Positions 1-10,384 are shown, counted from the stretch's first letter. The stretch: 64,000 bases of DNA from Petunia secreta (GCA_029990175.1 JARKIP010000017.1:10682001-10746000), one strand, 5' to 3'. Numbers and translations are program-made. Notes: generated by a model not told the origin, from the sequence alone.

Positions 1-735
1 AAAAAGAAAAAAAAAAAGAGGAAATAAGAAGAGAAAAAGATATCCATTCCTTGCTAGTGTGTGCTTAATAGAAAAATGCTACTTGTGTGAAGGTGTATGT
101 GTAGAAGTTGTTGATTTGGGTGGCTTGATGAGATTGATGATTAATTCGAATGTGATGTATTAAAGTGCTTAGGGAGGTAGTCACTATTACCATATGTATC
201 CTACCCGCCTTTTAGCCTACATTACGACCTTTCTAAAGTCCTAGTTAATCCCGATTGGAGTGAGCTTACATTAGTGGAGTCCTACACTACGGGCAAGCCT
301 ATGGTACATTGTGTGTGACATGTGAGTTTTTCATGAGAGTGAGTGAATTCTTTCTATGCTATTGTCCCCATTCTATTCTTGATATTCATGGTTGTGTGTG
401 ATACTTGGGGGACACTCTCTTGCTTCATATTGGTGAGTACACGTGGTTTGCATGAAATAGGTGAAGTTGATGGTTCTTGGTTGAGTAGATAGGTGTGATC
501 TTGTGGGAGCATGGTTGCATTAAGTTGAGTTTTTGCATTTGAGCTATTTTGGGGTGGTTGTTCTCATATTTTTGGTTTTGGTAAATTGTTGGCATGTTTG
601 TGGATCCATAGTAGTCATGTCTGCATTGGTTCAATGGTTGGTATCAACCATAGTCATGGGCAGACCTGTTTTACCTAGGTTGGGAAGTTAGTTGTGACTT
701 GCTCGAGGGCGAGCAAAGGTTAAAGTGTGGGGTGG
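1..735 (+). mobile_element. 3' terminal non-coding region of a plus-strand Athila-type element
   Basis: No open frame of any quality lies here. The stretch ends in a purine-rich tract (AAAGTGTGGGGTGG, about 722-735) directly before a TGATG LTR start, which is what the 3' end of a plus-strand LTR element looks like. Just upstream is CTTGCTCGAGGGCGAGCAAAG, a sequence style common before the polypurine tract of Athila-type elements. The coding part and 5' LTR lie to the left of the window. Lineage is inferred from the LTR that follows, which matches the LTR of the Athila element at 15869-17194. Confidence 0.6.
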
Positions 736-1031
736 TGATGTTTGGCATTTTATGCCTATATTTCCTTAATATTTCCTCACGTTTTAGTACCTTATTCGCT
801 CGTTTTATGGGTTATGAATGTGGTTTTACACTGATTTGATGTCGTGTGTATGCAGGTTGTTATGAAGTGCATTTGGACCCTTTTGGAGCTTGATTGAGCA
901 TGTATTGATTGAAGGATGATTGAGGATTGGATTGAGAACGCGAGGGCACGACACGAGCGAGATTTCGGACCAAGGAAAACGAATTTTGGCTGGGCGCTGT
1001 GGGGCACGTGGGGCGCCAGTTATAGCGCCCA

Positions 1032-1036
1032 GTGCC
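1032..1036. repeat. Target-site duplication of CRM-1 (left)
   Basis: GTGCC directly before the left LTR is repeated exactly at 8580-8584 after the right LTR, the 5-bp duplication expected of a Ty3/gypsy integrase. Confidence 0.85.
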
Positions 1037-1789
1037 TGGTGCAATACAATTCCCGAAGGGTTTGCTAGCACAAACGCGGAAGAACAAACAAGAAAGATAA
1101 AGATAGAAGCAAGACAAAACTTGCTTCTTTCGAAAGAACAGTGAGGAACCTGTCTCAAAGCTCAATCGAAAGGGATACAAGGATCACCTATACTATGCAA
1201 CAATCCTCAAGAGAACATTGCCTCTTGCAAACTGAATGATCAAGAGGAATGTTCAGTCGGACTAACCGAAAGCCACAAGTCCTTAAAAGCCCTCACCGGG
1301 GTTTTGCTCACGATGGAGACAAGAAGAAATGTGCTCGGCACTTTCATTCAATTCATCAATGTTCAAAAACTAGGTACTTACAATGAAAGAAAACAGTGTT
1401 TATATAGGAAATGCTAAGGGTAAACTAGTAAATAGGTCACAGTTGACCAATAGAAATAAGCCACGCAGGGCTGAGTTAAAATGTGTTCGGCAGACTTTGA
1501 CTTCGGTAAGCCTTGGCTTCGGTTCTCGATTGTCTGCTCGAACACACACTTGTTGCCTTCGGACGCTCAATTGTCTTCGAGCTCATTGTCCTCGGTCACA
1601 TTGCCTTCGGGCTCAAATCTGAAGATAATGCCTTCGATTCTTGAGCTCGGCCACTCAGCTTCGGAGCAATTGTTTTCCTTTGGCCAGGCTAAGTGAACGT
1701 GCACATCGTGCAGCAGCTTGGCTTGGCTTCTTGTCATCGGTCTCCTCGATGGATCGATCACTTGATCAGCACGTGATCGGGCTGCATCA
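1037..1789 (-). repeat. 3' LTR of CRM-1
   Basis: This is 753 bp and aligns end to end with 7827-8579. It contains the C-terminal codons and stop of gag-pol (1567-1789) and a copy of the TATA element (about 1397-1408). Differences seen from the 5' LTR are single substitutions near 1256, 1294, 1314, 1390 and 1786. Confidence 0.88.
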
Positions 1790-4700
1790 TCCTCCCCGTC
1801 TTGAGAAGATTTCGTCCTCGAAATCAAGCCCTCCTCGTCCTCCGAAGTTGGACCAACAACACAAGGAACTAAGTCAGCAACATTAAAGGTGTTGGACACG
1901 TTATACTCACCAGGGAGGTCGATCACGTAGGCATTGTTGTTGATCTTGGTCAACACTTGAAATGGACCATCCCCTCGAGGAGCCAACTTTCCTTTCCTTT
2001 GGTTCGGGAAGCGTTCCTTTCGGAAGTGAACCCAAACCCAATCTCCCTTCTTTAATTCCAACTTTTTACGCCCCTTGTTTTTCTTTAAGGCAACCTTTGC
2101 ATAGGCCTCCTCGAGGTTCTTCTTCACCTTTGCATGCAATTCGATCAAGGCAGCTGCTCTTCGAGTACCTTCAAAATCAAGAACAGAATCTCGAGGCAAT
2201 GGGGTTAAATCAAGTGGAATCAAAGGATTAAAGCCATACACACATTCAAACGGGGTCATGTTGATCATTCTATGCACCGTTCGATTGTATGCGAACTCCA
2301 TCATGGGCAAACGATCAGCCCAGTTTCCAACCTTCCCTTTGGTCATTGCCCGAAGCAAAGATCCCAAGGTTCGGTTAACTACCTCGGTCTGTCCATCAGT
2401 CTGAGGATGGTGAGACATCGAGAATAGTAGCTTGGTGCCGAGGGCACCCCACAAACATCTCCAAAAATGACTCAAGAACTTCGAGTCTCGATCACTCACA
2501 ATAGTACGAGGTACACCATGCAATTTTAACACGTTAGAAACAAACAATGTAGCTACATGCTGTGCATCATCACACTTTTTGGAAGGAATAAAGTGAGCCA
2601 TTTTTGAAAAACGGTCAACCACAACGAAGATGCTATCATGTCCTCCCCCCGACCTCGGTAACCCCAAGACAAAGTCCATGGATATATCAACCCAAGGTCG
2701 ATCAGGCACAGGCAACGGGGTGTACAAACCATGAGGGTTGGACTTCGATTTTGCTTTCTTGCAAACGAGACAAGCGTTGCAAAGCTTTTCCACATCTCGT
2801 CGCATTTTGGGCCAATGGAACTGCTCGGTCAAGATACCAAGAGTTTTATCGACACCGAAGTGTCCCATCAGTCCACCGGAATGAGCTTCTCGAACTAAGA
2901 GCTCTCTCCACGATGACACTGGCACACAAACCCTCCCATTTTTGAAGAGGTAGCCATCATGCCACTGATATTTCTCAACCTTTCGGCCACTCAAGATTGC
3001 GTCTCGAACACATTTCAGCTTGGGATCGTCCTCGTACATCGACTTGATGCTTTCGAATCCCATGAGCCTAGAGGCGAGAGTGGTCGCTAAGGCAAATTTC
3101 CTTGATAGCGCATCGGCCACAACATTATCTTTTCCCTTTTTGTAATGAATTACATAGGGAAAGCTTTCAATAAATTCAACCCACTTGGCATGTCTTCGAT
3201 TCAATTTCTCCTGACCTCGGAGATGTTTCAAAGACTCATGATCACTCTTGATCACAAACTCTCGAGGCCACAAATAATGCTGCCAATGGGCGAGTGCTCG
3301 AACGAGGGCATACAACTCTTTGTCATACGTAGAGTAATTCAAAGTTGCACCGTTAAGCTTTTCGCTAAAGTAAGCGATCGGCTTCGAGTCTTGCATCAGC
3401 ACTCCTCCGATCCCAACTCCAGACGCATCACACTCGACTTCGAATGCTTTGCTGAAGTCAGGGAGTTGCAACAACGGGGCAGAACAAAGCCGCCGCTTCA
3501 ACTCTTGGAAAGCCCTCTCTTGGGACTCTCCCCACACAAATGGATTGTCTTTCTTCACCAGCTCGGTTAAAGGAGCTGCCACGGTGCTAAAGTCACGAAC
3601 AAACCTTCGGTAAAAGCTAGCTAAGCCATGGAAGCTACGAACTTGTGATACCGAGGTTGGAGTTGGCCAATCTTTGATGGCTTCGACTTTTGATTCGTCG
3701 ACTTCGACACCATTAGCACTGACAACAAATCCAAGAAAGACTACACGATCGACACCAAAGGCGCATTTCTTGAAGTTGGCATACAACTTCTCTTCTCGAA
3801 GCTTTTCAAGTACTTGCCTTAGGTGGTCGACATGTTCATCCACGGTTCTGCTATAAACAAGTATGTCATCGAAATAAACGACAACAAACTTATTTATGAA
3901 CGGTTTGAGCACATGGTTCATCAGTCGCATGAATGTGCTCGGTGCATTGGATAAGCCAAAAGGCATCACCAACCATTCATAGAGACCGAATTTGGTCTTG
4001 AATGCGGTTTTCCATTCGTCTCCGGGTTTCATTCGGATCTGGTGGTAACCGGACCTGAGGTCTATCTTCGAAAAGCATGAAGAACCACTTAACTCATCTA
4101 GCATGTCATCTAATCGAGGGATAGGATGACGATACTTTACCGTTATTTTGTTGACTGCTCGACAGTCAACACACATCCGCCATGTTCCATCCTTCTTCGG
4201 GACAAGGATAACAGGAACGGCGCAAGGACTCAAGCTCTCACGAACGAGGCCCTTGTTCAGCAATTCATCAACCTGCCGTTGGAGCTCTTTGGTGTCTTCG
4301 GGATTACACCGGTATGCAGGTTTGTTAGGGATTTGAGACCCTGGTACGAAGTCAATTTGGTGCTCGATTCCCCTCAACGGAGGTAATCCACCTGGCATTT
4401 CTTCGGGAAACATGTCCTCGAAGTCCTGCAAAACTTTACGAACAAACAAAGGCAAAGGGTTATCATTAGAAAAATCATCATTAGAGTTTAGAAAGATACC
4501 CTTGTGCACGAGGCAAATCATCATCTGACCGTGGTCGTTGCCTCGTAAGATCTCACCGGGTTGCATGATTGCACAAATTCCTTTCACTTCGATCGGTGAG
4601 TTTGTCTCTTCGGGCCCCAATTTTGCTCCTATCGGAAGCTTAGCTTTGGCCGCTTCTTTCAATTCTTTCATTCGTTTATAGTCCTCGGTGACTTGTTTTG

Positions 4701-6636
4701 GAGACAAGGGTTTGAGTATGAAACTCTTCCCGTCGAGGTTCACAGTGTAAGTGTTGGATCTGCCATTGTGAACAGCTGTTCGGTCATACTGCCACGGTCG
4801 ACCCAATAGCAAATGACAAGCTTGCATCGGAACCACATCGAATATCATTTCATCTTGATACTCTCCGATTTTGAACTTGATCCACACTTGTTTGACAACT
4901 CTCAATTCTCCACACTCATTCAGCCATTGTAACTTGTAAGGGTGGGGATGCTTCATCGTAGGTAATCCCATTTGGGAAACCAAAGTTTGGCTCACTACAT
5001 TGGCACAACTACCGGAATCAATGATCATCGAACACACCTTTCCCCTCACTCGACATCGGGCATGAAAGAGGTTTTCTCTTTGGTTGTCCTCTTCTTCAAG
5101 AGTCATGCAGCTCAAATTCCTTCGAACCACAAGAAACATTTCCGGATGATCAGCTTCGGCAGCCTCATGATCATCATCAATTTCAGCTCGATCAGTCTCC
5201 TCGATAATTTCTTCCTCGGTGTCACTCGCTTGCTCATGGACGGTTCCATCTTCGAGCAGAAGCATAACTTTGCGAGTTGGACACTCTTTTGCCATGTGAC
5301 CATAACCTTTGCATTTGTGACACTGAATATTTGAAGCACTAGGAGAGTTGAGTTGAACTTTACCTCCCACTTCTCTCGACTGGTTAACGGTCACACCTCT
5401 TTCGAAGGGTCTCTTCGAATCTCGGACAATGTTAGCACTTGCTTGGTTTGGACTCTTCCATTCTTTACTTCGGTTCGAAGGAGTAGAAGTAGTAACTCCT
5501 CGATACCGGTTTGCCTTATCGTCCTTCACCAACTTTTCAGCTTCGGTGGCAGCATCAAACAAATCTTCCAACGTGTGGTACACGTGGAGTCTCAACTGAG
5601 ATGAAACATCCCTAGCCAAGCCATTTTTGAATCTGATAATGGCTTGTTCTTCGTCTTCGACCAGATCAAGATTCAATCGAACCTTTTCGAATTCATCGTG
5701 GTACTCTTGGACAGACTTGGACCCTTGCTTTAACTCATAGAGCTTTTGCATTTGAGTCTGCCTGTACTTGGCACTCAAGTACTTACCATCCATCGCTCTC
5801 ATCAACTGTGGCCAGGTAGTGACTACTGGATAGTCATTCCTTCGTCTATGCCTCTTGTCAGATTCCCACCATGTTGATGCATAAGCTTCGAACGAAGCAA
5901 TGGCATGGGCAGCTTTTCTCTCATCGGTCATCTCATTGGTTTCAAAGATGCGCTCCATTTTAAGCTTCCATTCAAGATACTCATCGGGATCACTAGTTCC
6001 TTTAAAGGGTGGAATAGTGATCTTGACACTGTTCAGGTTTGAGTCTCGAACACCACGAACCTGTTCGGGAAACTCATCTTCTCGATCATCAGCCTCACGC
6101 CCAATATTTCTTTCAACATTTGCGCCTCGGCCTCGACCTCGGAAATTTCCACGACCTCGGTGAGCTTGCCTTCGTTGAGCGAATGGCGGCTCACGCTCAT
6201 ATTCGTCCTCGGGAAATTCCTCTTCATCAACCTCTTCGGCAACAGCTCCAAGATTTCTTCGGGCCGCTGGAGGTGGTATTCTTTCTCCTCGGGGAATGCC
6301 CAAGTTTTGATTTCCAGCTTGGGGATTGCCCAAGTTTTGTTGTGTTTGGGGATTGCCCAAGTTAAGCTCTCTTCGTATTGCTTCACTCGTCAACTGATGT
6401 TGTCGAAGAAGCTCAGCATACAGCTCAGGTTTCATCGGAGTGGATTCGCTTGTTCCAGCGCCGGACCCATGCATGGCCACGGACGCACTTCCCTGCTCGA
6501 GGTTAGCTACTCGAGCACTCACTCCTCTTACATCGGCACTGACACTTTGTATCGCAGCCATGAGATCGGCTAACGACAATTCAGGCTTTTCAATGCTTTT
6601 ACCATCGTTTCCAGTCATGGTTCCTGTACAAATCAA
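1567..6636 (-). CDS. CRM-1 gag-pol polyprotein, intact
   Basis: One frame of 1689 residues encodes every function for reverse transcription and integration of this retrotransposon. Gag occupies about residues 1-500 and ends in a zinc knuckle, CHKCKGYGHMAKEC, at 439-452. The aspartic protease has its DSG at 540. RT carries YFDD at 921-924. RNase H has its CDASG aspartate at 1070. Integrase has an HHCC finger from H1252 to C1292, the triad D1321, D1382, E1418 (exactly 35 residues between the last two) and a GPF module at 1557-1559. The last 73 or so residues, with the motif RPMTRSQAK, are encoded inside the 3' LTR. No chromodomain is visible. The Met at 6636 or one six codons later could be the start. 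There are no internal stops, unlike every other pol in the window. Confidence 0.9.
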   Translation of the reverse strand: MICTGTMTGNDGKSIEKPELSLADLMAAIQSVSADVRGVSARVANLEQGSASVAMHGSGAGTSESTPMKPELYAELLRQHQLTSEAIRRELNLGNPQTQQNLGNPQAGNQNLGIPRGERIPPPAARRNLGAVAEEVDEEEFPEDEYEREPPFAQRRQAHRGRGNFRGRGRGANVERNIGREADDREDEFPEQVRGVRDSNLNSVKITIPPFKGTSDPDEYLEWKLKMERIFETNEMTDERKAAHAIASFEAYASTWWESDKRHRRRNDYPVVTTWPQLMRAMDGKYLSAKYRQTQMQKLYELKQGSKSVQEYHDEFEKVRLNLDLVEDEEQAIIRFKNGLARDVSSQLRLHVYHTLEDLFDAATEAEKLVKDDKANRYRGVTTSTPSNRSKEWKSPNQASANIVRDSKRPFERGVTVNQSREVGGKVQLNSPSASNIQCHKCKGYGHMAKECPTRKVMLLLEDGTVHEQASDTEEEIIEETDRAEIDDDHEAAEADHPEMFLVVRRNLSCMTLEEEDNQRENLFHARCRVRGKVCSMIIDSGSCANVVSQTLVSQMGLPTMKHPHPYKLQWLNECGELRVVKQVWIKFKIGEYQDEMIFDVVPMQACHLLLGRPWQYDRTAVHNGRSNTYTVNLDGKSFILKPLSPKQVTEDYKRMKELKEAAKAKLPIGAKLGPEETNSPIEVKGICAIMQPGEILRGNDHGQMMICLVHKGIFLNSNDDFSNDNPLPLFVRKVLQDFEDMFPEEMPGGLPPLRGIEHQIDFVPGSQIPNKPAYRCNPEDTKELQRQVDELLNKGLVRESLSPCAVPVILVPKKDGTWRMCVDCRAVNKITVKYRHPIPRLDDMLDELSGSSCFSKIDLRSGYHQIRMKPGDEWKTAFKTKFGLYEWLVMPFGLSNAPSTFMRLMNHVLKPFINKFVVVYFDDILVYSRTVDEHVDHLRQVLEKLREEKLYANFKKCAFGVDRVVFLGFVVSANGVEVDESKVEAIKDWPTPTSVSQVRSFHGLASFYRRFVRDFSTVAAPLTELVKKDNPFVWGESQERAFQELKRRLCSAPLLQLPDFSKAFEVECDASGVGIGGVLMQDSKPIAYFSEKLNGATLNYSTYDKELYALVRALAHWQHYLWPREFVIKSDHESLKHLRGQEKLNRRHAKWVEFIESFPYVIHYKKGKDNVVADALSRKFALATTLASRLMGFESIKSMYEDDPKLKCVRDAILSGRKVEKYQWHDGYLFKNGRVCVPVSSWRELLVREAHSGGLMGHFGVDKTLGILTEQFHWPKMRRDVEKLCNACLVCKKAKSKSNPHGLYTPLPVPDRPWVDISMDFVLGLPRSGGGHDSIFVVVDRFSKMAHFIPSKKCDDAQHVATLFVSNVLKLHGVPRTIVSDRDSKFLSHFWRCLWGALGTKLLFSMSHHPQTDGQTEVVNRTLGSLLRAMTKGKVGNWADRLPMMEFAYNRTVHRMINMTPFECVYGFNPLIPLDLTPLPRDSVLDFEGTRRAAALIELHAKVKKNLEEAYAKVALKKNKGRKKLELKKGDWVWVHFRKERFPNQRKGKLAPRGDGPFQVLTKINNNAYVIDLPGEYNVSNTFNVADLVPCVVGPTSEDEEGLISRTKSSQDGEDDAARSRADQVIDPSRRPMTRSQAKLLHDVHVHLAWPKENNCSEAEWPSSRIEGIIFRFEPEGNVTEDNELEDN
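1790..1800 (-). other. Polypurine tract of CRM-1
   Basis: On the element strand GACGGGGAGGA sits directly before the TGATGCA start of the 3' LTR, the position where plus-strand DNA synthesis is primed. It is also translated, because gag-pol reads through it. CRM-2 and CRM-3 have the same arrangement at 18476 and 31747. Confidence 0.75.
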
Positions 6637-7811
6637 AGATCAAACAAATGTTAGGGTTAGAAATCACCTCACACACTCCCTCACCTTTGATGGGTGGCAC
6701 TCGGGTCCACTCAATTTATGGGTTCGGTTTTTGATCACTCAAGGACTTGGTAACAGTGGCTCGTCTGATTGATCGGTCCTCTAAGATCCTTCAAGTTCGA
6801 CAATAGTCAGTGCCTCTTCGGGAAGAGTGAAGTGATGTTCGACTCGATGGAACGGACGCTTTTTAAACTGAGCTCGGGGAGTCAAAAGAATTTCTACGAT
6901 AGTTCGGACTTCGGTCACCCCTTCGCACGAATTCTTATCAGTTTAAAAGAGTTAGTACGACCTTGAGTAGGACAATTACTCAAAAGATCCACCAACTAGA
7001 ATTTTGACACGAAAGAAAGTGAGAACCTAGGAGAATCTACCCTTTTGATTCCCTTTTGGAATCTTTTTCGATCACACCCACTCCTGTCCGTACAAAAGTG
7101 GTCCCTCCTTGGTACGGATAGGGTTTTACCTTATCCACTTTCCTTTCTCAGCCGACAACTTTCACCTGGGGGTTTTTGATGTTAAAAATTTTAACCCCTT
7201 TCTTCTTCAATGGAACAGTGACCTTGCTCCGGCGTACAGACGCAACAACTTCGGTTCACTGACCACGAAATTCAACAGATCTGAGTTGCTCTTTCAACTC
7301 CGGTTCCAAACAACAACGGAGGAAATCAAACGAAGTTCTTCGAGCTAAGATCCAGCTCGTTCGAGTCGTACACTGTTACGATTTTGTAACAAGTTTCCGG
7401 TGTACGGACAACGTTTCCAACTTAAGAACTTCGATTTTAAGCAATAAACAAACCCAAATCACTCAAGAACCACCAACCTTCATCGGTTTCTTCCAATCAC
7501 AGTGGGGTTCGAGTTTTCAGTCACCATTAAAGCTCAAAACAGTCCACAAATTCACCAACAAACCCTAGTCACGAAATCAGTACGTCGGGTATTCGTTGGA
7601 ATCAGAACTCGATGGTGAACAAGAATCCAAGATTGTTTTTCCCAAACAACCAACAATCAAACACAATTTTTGAATTTTCTTTTAACACTTTTTTTTTTTT
7701 TTGTACAATAACAACAACTCAAACAGAATCAAGAACACGAAAGGAAACAAAGACACAAATCGCACGAAGATAATGAACAGGATTGAGGTTGTAAGAACAA
7801 ACTCAAACCGT
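6637..7811 (-). other. CRM-1 5' leader, non-coding
   Basis: About 1.2 kb lies between the PBS and the gag start. It has only short frames with no recognisable domain, so I treat it as the untranslated leader that would hold dimerisation and packaging signals. The equivalent leader of CRM-2 (about 23289-24490) is recognisably similar, including an A/T-rich tract near the PBS. Confidence 0.6.
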
Positions 7812-7823
7812 GCTCTGATACCA
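7812..7823 (-). other. CRM-1 primer-binding site (initiator Met tRNA)
   Basis: On the element strand this reads TGGTATCAGAGC, complementary to the 3' end of plant initiator Met tRNA. It lies three bases downstream of the 5' LTR end. Confidence 0.88.
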
Positions 7824-7826
7824 AGA

Positions 7827-8579
7827 TGGTGCAATACAATTCCCGAAGGGTTTGCTAGCACAAACGCGGAAGAACAAACAAGAAAGATAAAGATAGAAGC
7901 AAGACAAAACTTGCTTCTTTCGAAAGAACAGTGAGGAACCTGTCTCAAAGCTCAATCGAAAGGGATACAAGGATCACCTATACTATGCAACAATCCTCAA
8001 GAGAACATTGCCTCTTGCAAACTGAATGATCAAGAGGAATGTTCAATCGGACTAACCGAAAGCCACAAGTCCTTAAAAGCCCTTACCGGGGTTTTGCTCA
8101 CGACGGAGACAAGAAGAAATGTGCTCGGCACTTTCATTCAATTCATCAATGTTCAAAAACTAGGTACTTACAATGAAAGGAAACAGTGTTTATATAGGAA
8201 ATGCTAAGGGTAAACTAGTAAATAGGTCACAGTTGACCAATAGAAATAAGCCACGCAGGGCTGAGTTAAAATGTGTTCGGCAGACTTTGACTTCGGTAAG
8301 CCTTGGCTTCGGTTCTCGATTGTCTGCTCGAACACACACTTGTTGCCTTCGGACGCTCAATTGTCTTCGAGCTCATTGTCCTCGGTCACATTGCCTTCGG
8401 GCTCAAATCTGAAGATAATGCCTTCGATTCTTGAGCTCGGCCACTCAGCTTCGGAGCAATTGTTTTCCTTTGGCCAGGCTAAGTGAACGTGCACATCGTG
8501 CAGCAGCTTGGCTTGGCTTCTTGTCATCGGTCTCCTCGATGGATCGATCACTTGATCAGCACGTGATCGGGCTGCTTCA
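7827..8579 (-). repeat. 5' LTR of CRM-1
   Basis: This is the 753-bp promoter LTR. It carries a spare copy of the gag-pol C-terminal codons, an open 64-codon segment at 8357-8551 that belongs to the LTR overlap and is not a separate gene. Confidence 0.88.
8187..8198 (-). promoter_or_regulatory. TATA box of CRM-1 5' LTR
   Basis: On the minus strand this reads CCTATATAAAC, a canonical plant TATA box in the middle of the LTR. The transcript would start near 8160 and proceed leftward. The twin copy in the 3' LTR is at about 1397-1408. Confidence 0.65.
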
Positions 8580-8584
8580 GTGCC
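8580..8584. repeat. Target-site duplication of CRM-1 (right)
   Basis: GTGCC, identical to 1032-1036. Beyond it the interrupted Athila LTR resumes with its GCGC-rich block. Confidence 0.85.
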
Positions 8585-9445
8585 CCAGCGCTATTCCTTG
8601 CGCGCCACGTGCCAAAGGCGCTCAAAATCTGACGCTACTGGTTGTTTGGGCGCTTTCCGAGGCGCGGGGCGCCCGTTATAGCGCCCCGTGTGCGATTTTT
8701 AACTTCCTATTCTTTGTATTGTTATTATGAGTATGCGTAGCTAATTATATCGTTCTAGGGTTAGAGTATTTCATGAAGATTGATGTTTGAAGATTGATTC
8801 CCATTAATTGAATCCCATAACGGGTTGCTTATTCTTTCTTGATTTCATTTGTGTAATTGTCAGGGCCCGATTATTACGCATTATCTATGGTTTTTAGATT
8901 GAACTCGAAATAGGGAATTTAATTACGTAATAAGAAAGAATAGAACTAGTTTGTGAACCCGGGCATCGGGGAACCAATTTGTGAGTAGGATAGACATATA
9001 CTTGCTCGCCTAGTTTAACTAATTACAGAATTCGTTAATGCGTGCACGTGATTCAACCCATAGACATATAGGGATTGAAGTAGCCTGCATAGACCGTGAA
9101 GAATCGAAAGGTTTTCACGGGTACATTTAATCTGTTAGTTAGTAACCCGGGAGTTAAGAAGTGGAATCAATTGGAAAACTCAACTGGATTGTTCGTAACT
9201 CTGACCTTGGACCGTCTCCTTATTACTGATAACAACCAACTTTTGCTCCATTGCTTGAATTCACTTCTACCATTTAATTTCTGCTCTTTAGTTAACAAAC
9301 TCATCACTATTGGAAAAGATCCCTGAATAGTTTATATAAATTGTTTGCTAGAATTCAGTCTGAATAGTCCTCGTGGGAACGATACTCATCTTATCACTTT
9401 ATTACTTGTCGACCACGTATACTTGTGTGTGCGTTGGGAGAAACA

Positions 9446-10384
9446 CTAGGGTCAGCCAGGCAGAGCGCCTCCCCCTCTTGGCGGAGCGCCCCCCCTGTTT
9501 GGGTGTGTTTTTGCTTCGTTTCGTGAGTTTTTGTGTTCCGTTTGTTTCCTAACTTCTTAGTTAGTGTTTTTAGGGTAATTGGCCTACTCTATTGGCACTA
9601 ATTCTTGAGCGTATTAGGACACTCATGCGTAGAGGAGATTAGAATTCAAAGAAGAGTCGTAGAACTCATTTTGGCCTCAAGTGCGCACTTTAAATAGCCG
9701 TCCGTACATCGAGTCTCATTAACTCCATTCCGAACTTTAACTTGGACATACTAGTTGTGATCACCTTGGTATCCAAGTTGTTAAGGCTCGCCTTTGAGTG
9801 TTCATATAGCGACTGATACACGTGAGGGAGTGACTTTTGGGAGGTTTGTTCTATTGGTTTTGAGAGAAAATAATGAAGAAAAGGGGAGGGGATCGGGTAA
9901 AAGAGGAGAAAGGGGATCCGGGTCACGGGTTAAAACCCGTTTGGACCCGGATTTTAACGAATTTTTGCTTGGCGCTTTGCCCCACGCGGCGCGCCCCAAC
10001 CGAGGTGGGAATTCTGCACATTGTGTTTGCCTCGACGCTTTGGGAGGTGCGAGGCACTCCCATCGCGCCAAGGCTTTGCGCTTCAGACCTCTTTTTGCGC
10101 GTTGGGAGGCGCAGGGCGCTCCCAAACGCGCCCTTACAATTTTTTCCTCACCAATTTTCGATTCCAAGTGCGAATTCAAGCACGAGACATGCCTCAAAGC
10201 GTCCCGTACCCCTCAATACATCAACTGCATCACGATTAGCACTCCCGACACCTACAAAAATGACACAACAAAACAAAAACTACGTGACACTATAAAACAC
10301 AAAACAACTAAACTATTACAAGTACAAACTCGGGTTGCATCCCGAGAAGCGCCTTATTTAACGTCGTGGCACGACGAGTATCAA
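9446..10384 (-). other. 3' UTR of minus-strand Athila element
   Basis: This stretch has no gene. Two perfect hairpins follow integrase: a 7-bp stem CGTCGTG/CACGACG at 10362-10376 and CTCGGG/CCCGAG at 10329-10346. Further along are GCGCC-rich segments around 9468-9500 and 9968-10135. Overlapping short open frames in the GC-rich part look like base-composition artefacts. Confidence 0.6.

Larger units (their letters stand above)
1037..8579 (-). mobile_element. CRM-1: complete Ty3/gypsy CRM-lineage chromovirus
   Basis: This is a complete 7543-bp LTR retrotransposon on the minus strand. It has two 753-bp LTRs that differ at about five positions by eye, 5-bp target duplications GTGCC on both sides, an initiator-Met PBS, a polypurine tract and a single intact gag-pol frame. 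LTRs read TGATGCA... to ...GCACCA on the element strand. The lineage call rests on the TGATG start, the iMet PBS, the RT/integrase style, the GPF module without a visible chromodomain, and the pol frame extending into the 3' LTR, which is described for CRM elements. It lies within an Athila LTR. It looks recent and possibly competent; other chromovirus clades are the alternative. Confidence 0.85.
736..9445 (+). repeat. 3' LTR of plus-strand Athila-type element, split by CRM-1
   Basis: This LTR starts TGATGTTTGGC at 736 and ends GGGAGAAACA at 9445. Removing the CRM-1 insertion and one target duplication leaves about 1162 bp (736-1036 plus 8585-9445). Both ends match the reverse-oriented LTR at 15869-17194. 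It differs from that copy inside: its GCGCC-rich block has another arrangement, and it lacks roughly 200 bp that in the other copy holds the TATA box. The five bases before and after it do not match, so it reads as the 3' LTR of an element rather than a solo LTR. Its right end abuts the 3' UTR of the minus-strand Athila element, which suggests it inserted there. Confidence 0.7.

Noticed and set aside
8357..8551. Separate 64-codon gene in the CRM-1 5' LTR
   Set aside because: It is the LTR copy of the gag-pol C-terminus and not an independent gene.
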